A stretch of DNA of 63,363 bases, taken from NCBI GenBank assembly GCA_934572325.1, contig CAKTKT010000002.1:1-63363 (forward strand), read 5' to 3'. Under the pieces are notes generated by a model that saw nothing but the letters and a program-made list of their open reading frames with translations, ran no database searches and was not told the DNA's origin. Position 1 is the first letter of the stretch; the number at the start of each line of letters is the position of its first letter. The position numbers and the translations under genes are program-made. This document shows, piece after piece, positions 17,559-26,330 of this stretch. Source of the DNA: an uncultured Oscillospiraceae bacterium. Its GTDB lineage: Bacteria > Bacillota > Clostridia > Oscillospirales > Oscillospiraceae.

Positions 17559-18625
17559 GCGATAAAAGAGACACAACAAGAATGATAAACGTCGGCGGCG
17601 TCGCCGTGGGCGGCGGCGCGCCGGTATCCGTGCAGTCGATGTGCAGCACGAAGACATGGGATGTTGAGGCGACCGCGGCGCAGATAAAGGCGCTGAAAGC
17701 CGCCGGATGCGACATCGTGCGCATCGCCGTGCCGGATATGGCGGCGGCGCGCGCCGTGTCCGCGATAAAGGAGCGCGTGGATATGCCGCTCGTGGCGGAT
17801 ATACACTTTGATTACCGCCTCGCGCTGGAGGCTGCGGCGCGCGGCATAGACAAGATACGCATCAACCCCGGCAACATCGGCGGCGAGGAGAACGTGAAGG
17901 CCGTCGCCGACGCCTGCCGCGCGAGGAACATACCCATCCGCATCGGCGTGAACGCGGGCAGTCTTGAGCCGCGGCTTCTGGAGAAGTACGGGCACCCCTG
18001 TCCGGAGGCGATGGTGGAGAGCGCCGCAGGGCACGCGGCGCTGCTGGAGAAGCTCGGCTTTTACGACATCTGCCTTTCGATGAAGGCGTCCTCCGTGCCG
18101 CTGACAGTCGCGTCCTACCGCATGGCGGCGGAGCGCTTTTCCTACCCGCTGCACCTCGGCGTGACCGAGACGGGCACGGAGTGGAACGGCACGATACAGT
18201 CAGCCGTCGGGATAGGTACTCTTTTGTGCGAGGGGCTCGGCAACACGGTGCGCGTATCGCTCACCGCCGACCCCGTGCGCGAGGTCAGCGCCGGTATCGC
18301 CATCTTGAAGGCGGCGGGCGTGCGCCGCGGCGGCGTGCGCTTCGTGTCCTGCCCGACCTGCGGCAGGACGGAGATAGACCTTATCCCGCTCGCCCGCCGC
18401 GTGGAGAGCCTTGTGCGCGATATGGACAGAGACATCACCGTCGCGGTGATGGGCTGCGTCGTCAACGGTCCGGGCGAGGCGCGCGAGGCGGATTACGGCA
18501 TCGCGGGCGGCAAAAACAAGGGCATACTGTTCAAAAAGGGACAGGTGCTGGGTACATACCCGTATGACGAGCTGTGCGATGCGCTTATCGCGCTCATCGA
18601 GAGCGACGGCGGAGAAAAGCCATGA
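17555..18625 (+). CDS. ispG: 4-hydroxy-3-methylbut-2-enyl diphosphate synthase
   Basis: A 356-residue [4Fe-4S] enzyme converting MEcPP to HMBPP in the MEP pathway. N-terminal TIM-barrel with 'VGGGAPVSVQSMCSTKTWD' and 'ADIHFDYRLAL'. C-terminal cluster ligands are in SCPTCGRTEIDL and MGCVVNGPGEA. Sits between rseP and polC with ATGA overlaps at both ends, so its translation is tightly coupled. Confidence 0.97.
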   Translation: MSDKRDTTRMINVGGVAVGGGAPVSVQSMCSTKTWDVEATAAQIKALKAAGCDIVRIAVPDMAAARAVSAIKERVDMPLVADIHFDYRLALEAAARGIDKIRINPGNIGGEENVKAVADACRARNIPIRIGVNAGSLEPRLLEKYGHPCPEAMVESAAGHAALLEKLGFYDICLSMKASSVPLTVASYRMAAERFSYPLHLGVTETGTEWNGTIQSAVGIGTLLCEGLGNTVRVSLTADPVREVSAGIAILKAAGVRRGGVRFVSCPTCGRTEIDLIPLARRVESLVRDMDRDITVAVMGCVVNGPGEAREADYGIAGGKNKGILFKKGQVLGTYPYDELCDALIALIESDGGEKP

Positions 18626-21600
18626 GCGCGCAGCATACCCCGTTTCTGACGATATTTCCGGAGTGCGAGGCGCTCTCGGGCTATGCCGGAGGGTTGGACA
18701 AGGCATACGTGACGGAGGTGCGCATAGAGGCGCAGGCGAAGCGCATGACCGTGTCCGCGTGGTTTGCCGCAATGCCGTCTCCGGCGGAAAGGCTGCATCT
18801 GAGCGAGCATATACGCCGCGTGTTCGGGCTTGACGCGGCGGTGATAAACGCGGACTATCCCGCGCCCAAGACCGCGCCGCGCACAGCGGCGGCAGCGTCC
18901 GGCGCGCCGAAGAGCGCCGCCGGCGCTATAACGGGCGACGTGCTCTACGGCAGGGCGATAAAGCAAAAGAGCGTTCCCATGAGCACCGTCACGCTAGAGT
19001 CCGGTCGGATAGTCATAGAGGGCGACGTTTTCGCCGTGACGAGCCGTACCCTGCAAAACGGGGGCGGCGTGCTGTGCTTTGACATGACCGACCGCACGAA
19101 CTCCGTGCGCGTGTCGCGCTATTTCCGCGCGGATGACGACAAGCGGGTCATCGCCGCGATCGGTGTGGGCGACCATCTTACCGTGCAGGGCGAGATAATA
19201 TATTCCAAGTATGACGACGACCTCGTCATGGATCCGCGAAGCATAGTGCGCACAAAGAAGGTGATCCGCCCCGACAACGCGCCTGAAAAGCGCGTGGAGC
19301 TGCATCTGCATACGCGCTTTTCTGCGATGGACGCGCTCACCGACCCCGCTGCCGCCGTCAGGCGCGCGGCGTACTGGGGCATGCCCGCCGTCGCCGTGAC
19401 CGATCACGGCGTGGCGCAGGCGTTTCCGGATATGTGGAAGGCGGGCAAAAAAGAGGGCGTGAAGATAATTTACGGTCTCGAGGCGTACTATTACAACGAT
19501 ATGGACGGCAACAGCGCCGTCATCGGCAAGTCGAGCCTCCCGATAGACGCGGAGTTCGTGGCGTTCGACATAGAGACGACGGGGCTCAACGCCATGAACG
19601 ACCGCATGACGGAGATCGGCGCGGTGCTCTTCTCCGGCGGCAGCGTGATAAAGGAGTTCAACACCTTTGTTGACCCGAAGATGCACATTCCGCCGGACAT
19701 CACAAGGCTCACCGGCATACGCGACAGCGACGTCGCCGGCGCGCCGGATGAAAAGACCGCCATGGAGATGTTCATGGACTTTGCGGGCGAGCGCCCGATA
19801 ATCGCGCACAACGCGCATTTCGACGTGGGGTTCATGACGGCGGCGGCGAACCGGCAGGGGCTGCGCTTCTCGCCGGTGTTTATGGACACGCTCGCGCTTT
19901 CTCAGGCGCTTTTGCCGGAGCTCAAGCGCTTCAAGCTGGACATCGTATCAAACCACCTCGGTCTGCCGCAGTTCAACCACCACCGCGCGTCTGACGACGC
20001 GATGGTCGTGGCGCGGATGATGGACAAGTTCATCCCCATGCTGTGCGCGCAGGGCGCAAAAACCGTGGACGATATAGAGCGCATATATCACTCCCTCCGC
20101 CGCACGGATATTGCAAGAACCTATCACATGATACTCCTCGTGAAAAACCGCACGGGGCTGAAAAACCTCTACGAGATGATCTCGCAGTCCTACCTCAAGC
20201 ATTTCCACCGCACCCCGAACATACCCAAGAGCCTGCTTATCCAGCACCGCGAGGGCATACTTGTCGGCTCTGCCTGCGGCATGGGCGAGCTTTACGGCGC
20301 GGTGATGAAGGGCGCGGGCGCGAAGGAGCTGGAGAAGATAGCGTCGTTTTACGACTATCTTGAGATACAGCCCATATGCAACAACGCTTTCCTCATAGAT
20401 AACGACACCGTGCGCGACAGGCGCGTGCTGGAGGACTATAACCGCACCATACTTGAGCTTGGGCGCAGGCTCAATAAGCCCGTCGTCGCCGCGTCCGACG
20501 TGCATTTTATGGACGCGGAGGACGAGCAGTACCGCAGGATTTTGCAGGCGGCGAAAAAATTCTCCGACGCCGACCGAAGCTGCCCCATCTTCTTCCGCAC
20601 GACGGACGAGATGGTGCAGGAGTTCATGTATCTCGGCGAGGAGACGGCGAGGGAGGTCGTGATAACGAACACCCGCGCCATTGCCGATCAGGTGGAGGAG
20701 ATAGAGCTTCTGCCCAAGGAGCTGTTCCCGCCGCGCATAGAAAACTCCGCCGAGCAGCTCAAGACCCTCGTGTACGACAAGATGCACCGCATCTACGGCG
20801 AAAACCCGCCGCAGATAGTGCGCGAGCGCGTGGACGTGGAGCTGAACACGATCCTTGACCACAACTACGACGTCATATATATGTCCGCGCAGAAGCTCGT
20901 CGAAAACTCTCTCGAAAACGGCTACCTCGTCGGCTCGCGAGGGTCGGTCGGCTCGTCGATTGTGGCGTATATGTCCGGCATTACGGAGGTCAACTCCCTC
21001 CCGCCGCACTATGTCTGCCCCAAATGCCGCCACAGCGAGTTTGTTCTCGACGGAAGCTACGGCTGCGGTGCGGATATGCCGGAGAAGGACTGCCCCGACT
21101 GCGGCGCGCGTATGCGCCGCGACGGGTTCAACATCCCGTTCGAGACGTTTCTGGGCTTCCCCGGCAACGAAAAGACGCCGGATATAGACCTCAACTTCTC
21201 CGGCGAGTATCAGGCGAAGGCGCACAAGTACACCGAGACGCTCTTCGGCGCAGACCATGTTTTCCGCGCGGGGACGATCGGCACGCTCGCGGAGAAGACC
21301 GCCTACGGCTACGTGAAAAAATACCTTGAGGAGCGCGGCATAAAGGCGAGCAAGGCGGAGGAGAACCGTCTTGCGCAGGGGCTTGTGGGCATCAAGCGCA
21401 CGACGGGGCAGCACCCCGGCGGGCTCGTCGTCGTGCCGCAGGACAAGGACATCACGGATTTCTGCCCCGTGCAGCACCCTGCGGACGACCCGAACAGCGA
21501 CATAATAACAACGCATTTTGAATATCACTGCATGGAGGACAACCTCCTCAAGCTCGACGAGCTCGGGCATGACGACCCGACGATGATACGCATGATGGAG

Positions 21601-22647
21601 GATCTGTCCGAGCAGCTCGGCGAGCGGGTGGACGCAAAGGAGATCTCGCTTTCGGACCCGGAGACCATGTCCATCTTCACCTCGCCCGCGGCGCTGGGAC
21701 TGCCGGAGGATGACGAGATCATCGGCAAGACCGGCTCCATCGGCGTGCCGGAGTTCGGCACGCCCTTCACCCGCCAGATGCTCGTTGACACCCAGCCGAG
21801 GCAGTTCGACACGCTCATCCGTCTTTCCGGCTTCAGCCACGGCACGGACGTGTGGGCGGGCAACATCCGCGATCTTGTCACGGGCGGCACGGCGACGGTC
21901 AACGAGGCGGTCGGCTGCCGCGACGACATCATGCTATACCTCATCTCCGTCGGCATCGCTCCGGCGCTCGCGTTCAAGACGATGGAGGCGGTGCGCAAGG
22001 GCAAGGTGAAAAAGAGCAGGGAGTTCCCGGGCGACGCGGAGCAGCAGATGCGCGAGCGCGGCGTGCCGGAGTGGTACATCGAGTCCTGCCGCAAGATCGC
22101 ATATCTCTTCCCGAAGGCTCACGCCGTGGCATACGTGATGATGGCGTTCCGCATCGCGTGGTTCAAGGTGCACAAGCCCCTCGCGTTCTACTCGGCGTAT
22201 TTTTACCGCCGCAGTCAGAAGGGCGGCTTCGATGCGAAGCTCATGTGCGGCGGCACGGACGAGGTGCGCCGCAGGATAGGCGAGATGAAAAAGCGCTCAC
22301 TCTCCGCCAACGAGGAGGATCTTCTCGTGACGCTGGAGGCGGTGTACGAGTTCAATATGCGCGGGTTCGAGTTCGCGCCGATAGACCTCTACGAGTCAGA
22401 GGCGACGAGGTTTGACATCACCCCCGACGGCAGGCTCCGCCCGCCGTTCGTGTCCATCCCGGGACTCGGCGAGACCGCCGCCATCGATCTTGCCCGCGTG
22501 AAAACGCTCGGCAGGCAGTTCATCTCCGTGCAGGAGCTCGGCGTTGCCTGCCCCAAGGTCAGCCAGACCCACCTTGACGCGCTCAGGGAGCTCGGCGCGC
22601 TCGGCGATATGCCGGAGACGAATCAGTTAAACCTCTTTGATATGTGA
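18622..22647 (+). CDS. polC: DNA polymerase III alpha subunit, Gram-positive type (PolC)
   Basis: A 1341-residue replicative polymerase with built-in proofreading. Order: N-terminal region with an OB fold (about 115-220), first part of the PHP domain from VELHLHTRFSAMDAL (about 226), and inserted DEDD 3'-5' exonuclease with AFDIETTGL (about 313). The PHP domain then resumes (VAASDVHFMD). A zinc-knuckle-like Cys set follows (CPKCRH...CPDCGARM), then the catalytic region with TPDIDLNFSGEYQ (about 852), and fingers/C-terminal domains through 'FPKAHAVAYVMMAFRIAWFK'. Slightly shorter than the usual ~1440, mainly at the N-terminus. ATG 18622 overlaps the ispG stop; the longer in-frame extension inside ispG is not used. 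Confidence 0.97.
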   Translation: MSAQHTPFLTIFPECEALSGYAGGLDKAYVTEVRIEAQAKRMTVSAWFAAMPSPAERLHLSEHIRRVFGLDAAVINADYPAPKTAPRTAAAASGAPKSAAGAITGDVLYGRAIKQKSVPMSTVTLESGRIVIEGDVFAVTSRTLQNGGGVLCFDMTDRTNSVRVSRYFRADDDKRVIAAIGVGDHLTVQGEIIYSKYDDDLVMDPRSIVRTKKVIRPDNAPEKRVELHLHTRFSAMDALTDPAAAVRRAAYWGMPAVAVTDHGVAQAFPDMWKAGKKEGVKIIYGLEAYYYNDMDGNSAVIGKSSLPIDAEFVAFDIETTGLNAMNDRMTEIGAVLFSGGSVIKEFNTFVDPKMHIPPDITRLTGIRDSDVAGAPDEKTAMEMFMDFAGERPIIAHNAHFDVGFMTAAANRQGLRFSPVFMDTLALSQALLPELKRFKLDIVSNHLGLPQFNHHRASDDAMVVARMMDKFIPMLCAQGAKTVDDIERIYHSLRRTDIARTYHMILLVKNRTGLKNLYEMISQSYLKHFHRTPNIPKSLLIQHREGILVGSACGMGELYGAVMKGAGAKELEKIASFYDYLEIQPICNNAFLIDNDTVRDRRVLEDYNRTILELGRRLNKPVVAASDVHFMDAEDEQYRRILQAAKKFSDADRSCPIFFRTTDEMVQEFMYLGEETAREVVITNTRAIADQVEEIELLPKELFPPRIENSAEQLKTLVYDKMHRIYGENPPQIVRERVDVELNTILDHNYDVIYMSAQKLVENSLENGYLVGSRGSVGSSIVAYMSGITEVNSLPPHYVCPKCRHSEFVLDGSYGCGADMPEKDCPDCGARMRRDGFNIPFETFLGFPGNEKTPDIDLNFSGEYQAKAHKYTETLFGADHVFRAGTIGTLAEKTAYGYVKKYLEERGIKASKAEENRLAQGLVGIKRTTGQHPGGLVVVPQDKDITDFCPVQHPADDPNSDIITTHFEYHCMEDNLLKLDELGHDDPTMIRMMEDLSEQLGERVDAKEISLSDPETMSIFTSPAALGLPEDDEIIGKTGSIGVPEFGTPFTRQMLVDTQPRQFDTLIRLSGFSHGTDVWAGNIRDLVTGGTATVNEAVGCRDDIMLYLISVGIAPALAFKTMEAVRKGKVKKSREFPGDAEQQMRERGVPEWYIESCRKIAYLFPKAHAVAYVMMAFRIAWFKVHKPLAFYSAYFYRRSQKGGFDAKLMCGGTDEVRRRIGEMKKRSLSANEEDLLVTLEAVYEFNMRGFEFAPIDLYESEATRFDITPDGRLRPPFVSIPGLGETAAIDLARVKTLGRQFISVQELGVACPKVSQTHLDALRELGALGDMPETNQLNLFDM

Positions 22648-22716
22648 AATAACGACGGCGTTCGGGAACACAACGTGCCGGGCGTTCGTCATAAAAATCA
22701 GAAGAAGGGACACGGT

Positions 22717-24315
22717 ATGAAAATAACATTTCTGGGCGCGGCACATGAGGTCACGGGCAGCCTGACCTACATAGAGGTCGGCAGCAAAAAGGGCGTCATC
22801 GACTGCGGCATGGAGCAGGGGAAGGATCTCTTCGTCAACGAGCCGCTCCCTGTCGCGGCGGGCGGGCTGGACTTTGTGCTTTTGACGCACGCGCACATCG
22901 ACCACTCCGGCAAGCTGCCGCTGCTGTACAAGCGCGGCTACCGCGGACCGATATATGCCAGCACCGCCACGTGCTCGCTGTGCGAGATAATGCTGCGTGA
23001 CTGCGCGAACATCCAGATGTCCGACGCGGAGTGGAGAAGCCGCAAGGGCGTGCGCCGGGGCGAGCCGCCCGTCGAGCCGCTGTACGACATGGAGGACGCG
23101 GAGGGCACGCTCAAGCTCATGCGCCCGTGCTTTTACGGCGAGCGTATCCAGATAAACGAGAGCGTCACCATCCGCCTGACGGACGTGGGGCATCTTCTCG
23201 GCTCGGCGGCGATAGAGGTATGGCTGACGGAGAACGGTGAGACGCGCAAGATTACCTTCTCCGGCGACGTCGGAAACACCGACCAGCCCATACTGCGCGA
23301 CCCGCAGAACGTGAAGGACACGGAGTATCTCGTGATGGAGTCCACCTACGGCGACAGGTATCACAATGCCGAGCGCGCCGACTACGTCACGGAGCTGTCG
23401 CGGCGCATCCAGACAGTGCTTGACCGCGGCGGCAGCCTCATCATCCCGTCGTTCGCCGTCGGGCGCACGCAGGAGATACTGTATTTCATACGCGAGATAA
23501 AGGAGCGCGGTCTCGTGCACGGGCATGGGGAATTTCCCGTGTATGTGGACAGCCCGCTCGCGGTGGAGGCGACGCGCATATTCCTCCAGTGCGACACGCA
23601 GTTTGTCGATGACGAGATGCGCGCGCTGATCCGCTCCGGCGTGAACCCGCTCGTGTTCCCCGGGCTGAAGCTGACCGTGTCGCTGGAGGAGTCCAAGGCG
23701 ATAAACGACGATCCCAGCCCCAAGGTGATAATCTCGGCGAGTGGGATGTGCGACGCGGGGCGCATACGCCACCACCTCAAGCACAACCTCTGGAAGAGCG
23801 AGACGATGGTGCTCTTCGTGGGGTATCAGGCGGTCGGAACGCCGGGGCGCATACTCGTCGATGGGGCGAAGAAGCTCAAGCTCCTCGGAGAGGAGATCGC
23901 CGTGAACGCGCAGATCGACGTGCTGCCCGGCGTGAGCGGGCACGCGGACAAGGGCGGGCTCATCGCGTGGCTCAAGGGCTTTGAAGCAAAGCCCCGCCTT
24001 GTGTTCGTCAACCACGGCGACCCGAACGCGGCGGACAGCCTTGTCAGGTGTCTCAACGATGAGCTCGGCTACAACGCCTACGCCCCGTACAGCGGCACGT
24101 GCTATGACCTTCTGCGCGGGCAGTTCGTGCGCATGACGGAGGGCAAGCCCGTCGAAAAGACGAAGGCGCGCCATGTCAGCCCCGTGTTTGAGCGCCTTAT
24201 CGCCGCGGCGGAGAAGCTGCTGCGCATCAGCCGCACCCTTGAGGGCAGAGCGAATAAGGAGCTTGCCCGCTACGCCGATCAGATGGAAAAGCTCGCGGAG
24301 AAAATGCAGAGATAA
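22717..24315 (+). CDS. MBL-fold, beta-CASP-type hydrolase with RMMBL tail
   Basis: A 532-residue cytoplasmic protein of the RNA-processing beta-CASP group. Zinc-binding HAHIDHSG lies near residue 55, later metal motifs are GHLLGSAAIE and FSGDVG, and beta-CASP blocks are IPSFAVGRTQEILYFI and 'ISASGMCDAGRIRHHLKHNL'. The RMMBL motif 'VLPGVSGHADKGGLIAWL' ends in 'VFVNHGDPNAADSL'. A C-terminal helical extension follows. Probably an RNase, although not RNase J by length and motifs. ATG 22717 follows AGAAGGGA; the upstream in-frame start at 22675 has no conserved residues. Confidence 0.85.
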   Translation: MKITFLGAAHEVTGSLTYIEVGSKKGVIDCGMEQGKDLFVNEPLPVAAGGLDFVLLTHAHIDHSGKLPLLYKRGYRGPIYASTATCSLCEIMLRDCANIQMSDAEWRSRKGVRRGEPPVEPLYDMEDAEGTLKLMRPCFYGERIQINESVTIRLTDVGHLLGSAAIEVWLTENGETRKITFSGDVGNTDQPILRDPQNVKDTEYLVMESTYGDRYHNAERADYVTELSRRIQTVLDRGGSLIIPSFAVGRTQEILYFIREIKERGLVHGHGEFPVYVDSPLAVEATRIFLQCDTQFVDDEMRALIRSGVNPLVFPGLKLTVSLEESKAINDDPSPKVIISASGMCDAGRIRHHLKHNLWKSETMVLFVGYQAVGTPGRILVDGAKKLKLLGEEIAVNAQIDVLPGVSGHADKGGLIAWLKGFEAKPRLVFVNHGDPNAADSLVRCLNDELGYNAYAPYSGTCYDLLRGQFVRMTEGKPVEKTKARHVSPVFERLIAAAEKLLRISRTLEGRANKELARYADQMEKLAEKMQR

Positions 24316-24374
24316 GACCGAAACCGACAGGGAAATTATTTTTGTAAAAAAATAATATAAAAAAAGAGTTTTCA

Positions 24375-24403
24375 TTGACGAATCAAAAGCAGTGTGTTAA
24401 CAT
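24375..24403 (+). promoter_or_regulatory. Promoter of the pseudokinase/lectin gene
   Basis: TTGACG (24375-24380), 17-base spacer, TAACAT (24398-24403), in an AT-rich gap. The AT-rich CATAATATTATACAAT that follows could hold an alternative -10. Confidence 0.4.
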
Positions 24404-24466
24404 AATATTATACAATAAGCGTCAGCATGACGGTATCCGCTGACCCTAGGCGAGAGGAGGCTCAAC

Positions 24467-26179
24467 GTGAAAAAAAGCGTGTTTGACCCGAACAGGGCTG
24501 TCGGTGCGGGCTTGATCGGCTTTGACCGCCAGCAGCTTTGCGAATTTACAGTTAAGCTTTGCGAGCGCGTCAAAAGCGACGTCGGCGCGGGCGCATATCA
24601 CGGGGGCATATATCCCGAGAACATCAGCATCGACGAGGACGGCAGCGTCGCCATAGGCGGCGCGTCAAAGGCGGACTGGACAGGGCAGGAGCTGGAATTT
24701 CTCCCGCCGGAGCTCTATTGGAACCACCGCCCGACGAGCGCGTCCGACGTGTACGCCGTGGGTATGCTGCTCTACTACGCCGTCAGCGGCGGACGCCTTC
24801 CATTTGACGGGGAGTGCAGGGACGCGCAGCTTCGGCGCATGGGCGGGGACGATTTTGCCATCCCCGCCGCAGCGGGACGCCGCCTCGGCGCGATCATAAA
24901 AAAGGCGACGCGCTTCAAGGCGGCGGAGCGGTACCAGAGCATGGATGAGCTTCGCGTCATGGCGGAGAGCTGCCTTAAAAACCTATATCTCAACGGCGCG
25001 CCGAGCGCGGAGACGATATTCAACAAAAACGACGACGAGCTGAGCGATATTGAGCGGATGATGGTCGGCATCATCGAGCGCAGCGAGGATCAGCCCCTGC
25101 CCGAGCCGGAGGAGCGCCCCGCGGCAGCCGAGCCCGCCGCCGCCGAGGACGCGCCCGACGGGAACGCCCCCGCGCCGGAGACGGACACGGAGGGGGAGAG
25201 CGGCGCGGCGGAGGACGACTTCACCCTCGCGGCGGAGGTCGCGCGCGAGGCGGAAAACAACAGCGCGGAGCTTCGCCGCCCGACGCCGCCGGCGGACGCG
25301 GGGCGGCGCGTGGCAAAGCTGTACGTGGAAAAGAACCCCGAGCTTGAGCCCGTGGTGATAAGCAAGCCGCCGGAGATAACGCCGGTCGTGCAATACACAA
25401 GAAATATGGAAAAGGAGCGCCGTATGGAGGAAGAGGTAAGAAAACGCAGAAGAAGACCCGTCGCGGTCATACTGGTGCTGTGCGCGGTGCTGGTGATAGT
25501 GGCGATAGTTTTCAACGCCGTCATAAAGGATATAAACCGCAGCATGGCGGCGCTCAACGCCTCGCAGGCGACGGACAGTCCCGCCGCGAGCGCACAGGTG
25601 AACGCCGACGCCGCGCAGGACGCGCAGCCGCCGGTGGAGACCGTGCTGCCGACGGAGCACGTCGTGCCGGAGGATGAGCTTCTGCCCATCTCGCCGGACG
25701 CGGGCGTGACGCCGTATGTGCCCGGCGCTGCCGGAGCGGGCGGCGCAGCCGCAGCGGAGACCACAGCCGCGCCGGCGGCGGGCGAGCACCGCTATGAGCT
25801 TATCATCGAGGATATAAGCTGGACGGACGCGCAGAAGAAGTGCGCCGCCAAGGGCGGACACCTCGCCGTGCCCAATGACGCGGACGAGTTCAACAAGCTC
25901 GTTGACCTTGCCGAGAGCGAGGGCGTGACGATGCTGTGGATCGGCGGACACCGCGAAAACGGCAAGATGATCTGGGACGACGGCTCGACCGCGCCCTATG
26001 AGCAGTGGGCAAAGGGAGAGCCCTCGTATGTCGATTCCTCCGACGGGGCGGCAGAGGACTATGTGCTGCTGTGGAACAACCGCGGCTGGTACTATAACGA
26101 CAGCCGCAACGACCCCTGCGCGGAGTTTCCGCAGTGGTACGGCGGCAAGATGGCGTACATCTGCGAATACGGCGGATAA
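24467..26179 (+). CDS. Transmembrane pseudokinase with extracellular C-type-lectin-like domain
   Basis: A 570-residue protein. Residues 40-165 read like the C-lobe of a Ser/Thr kinase: HGGIYPEN (45-52, in place of HxDxKPxN), GGA (64-66, in place of DFG), LPPEL (79-83, the APE motif) and SDVYAVGMLLYYAVSGGRLPF. The N-lobe with the ATP-binding lysine is missing, and both catalytic Asp residues are replaced, so it should be inactive. An acidic Pro/Ala-rich linker (200-300) and a basic stop-transfer KRRRRP precede one membrane helix (about 333-355). A second low-complexity linker leads to a C-terminal lectin-like fold from about 445 (ISWTDAQKKCAAKGGHLAVP ... WIGGHRENG ... W ... YICEYGG). Likely a surface sensor; the ligand is unknown. 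Confidence 0.8.
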   Translation: MKKSVFDPNRAVGAGLIGFDRQQLCEFTVKLCERVKSDVGAGAYHGGIYPENISIDEDGSVAIGGASKADWTGQELEFLPPELYWNHRPTSASDVYAVGMLLYYAVSGGRLPFDGECRDAQLRRMGGDDFAIPAAAGRRLGAIIKKATRFKAAERYQSMDELRVMAESCLKNLYLNGAPSAETIFNKNDDELSDIERMMVGIIERSEDQPLPEPEERPAAAEPAAAEDAPDGNAPAPETDTEGESGAAEDDFTLAAEVAREAENNSAELRRPTPPADAGRRVAKLYVEKNPELEPVVISKPPEITPVVQYTRNMEKERRMEEEVRKRRRRPVAVILVLCAVLVIVAIVFNAVIKDINRSMAALNASQATDSPAASAQVNADAAQDAQPPVETVLPTEHVVPEDELLPISPDAGVTPYVPGAAGAGGAAAAETTAAPAAGEHRYELIIEDISWTDAQKKCAAKGGHLAVPNDADEFNKLVDLAESEGVTMLWIGGHRENGKMIWDDGSTAPYEQWAKGEPSYVDSSDGAAEDYVLLWNNRGWYYNDSRNDPCAEFPQWYGGKMAYICEYGG

Positions 26180-26201
26180 AATTTCCCAGAGCCTATAATG
26201 C

Positions 26202-26236
26202 GCGAAAAAGCCGCCGGAAAAGGCGGCTTTTTCGCA
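26202..26236 (+). terminator. Intrinsic terminator after the pseudokinase/lectin gene
   Basis: CGAAAAAGCCGCC and GGCGGCTTTTTCG form a perfect 13-base stem with loop GGAAAA; the T-run is inside the stem's 3' arm. Confidence 0.75.
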
Positions 26237-26330
26237 GCCTGGAAAACAGCGTCAAAAGCTGTTCCCAAAACGAGAATCATATGATATAATATGATTTTCG
26301 AGCATAACGCTAACCAAGGGAGACAGACCG

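Noticed and set aside
19948..21840. 630-codon open frame on the minus strand
   Set aside because: Antisense to polC; His/Arg/Val-rich, no motifs.
16471..24460. Shared CTGACCCTAGG string just before rseP and before the pseudokinase gene (16476 and 24440 regions)
   Set aside because: An 11-base match between two sites is expected by chance in 63 kb and no further similarity surrounds it.
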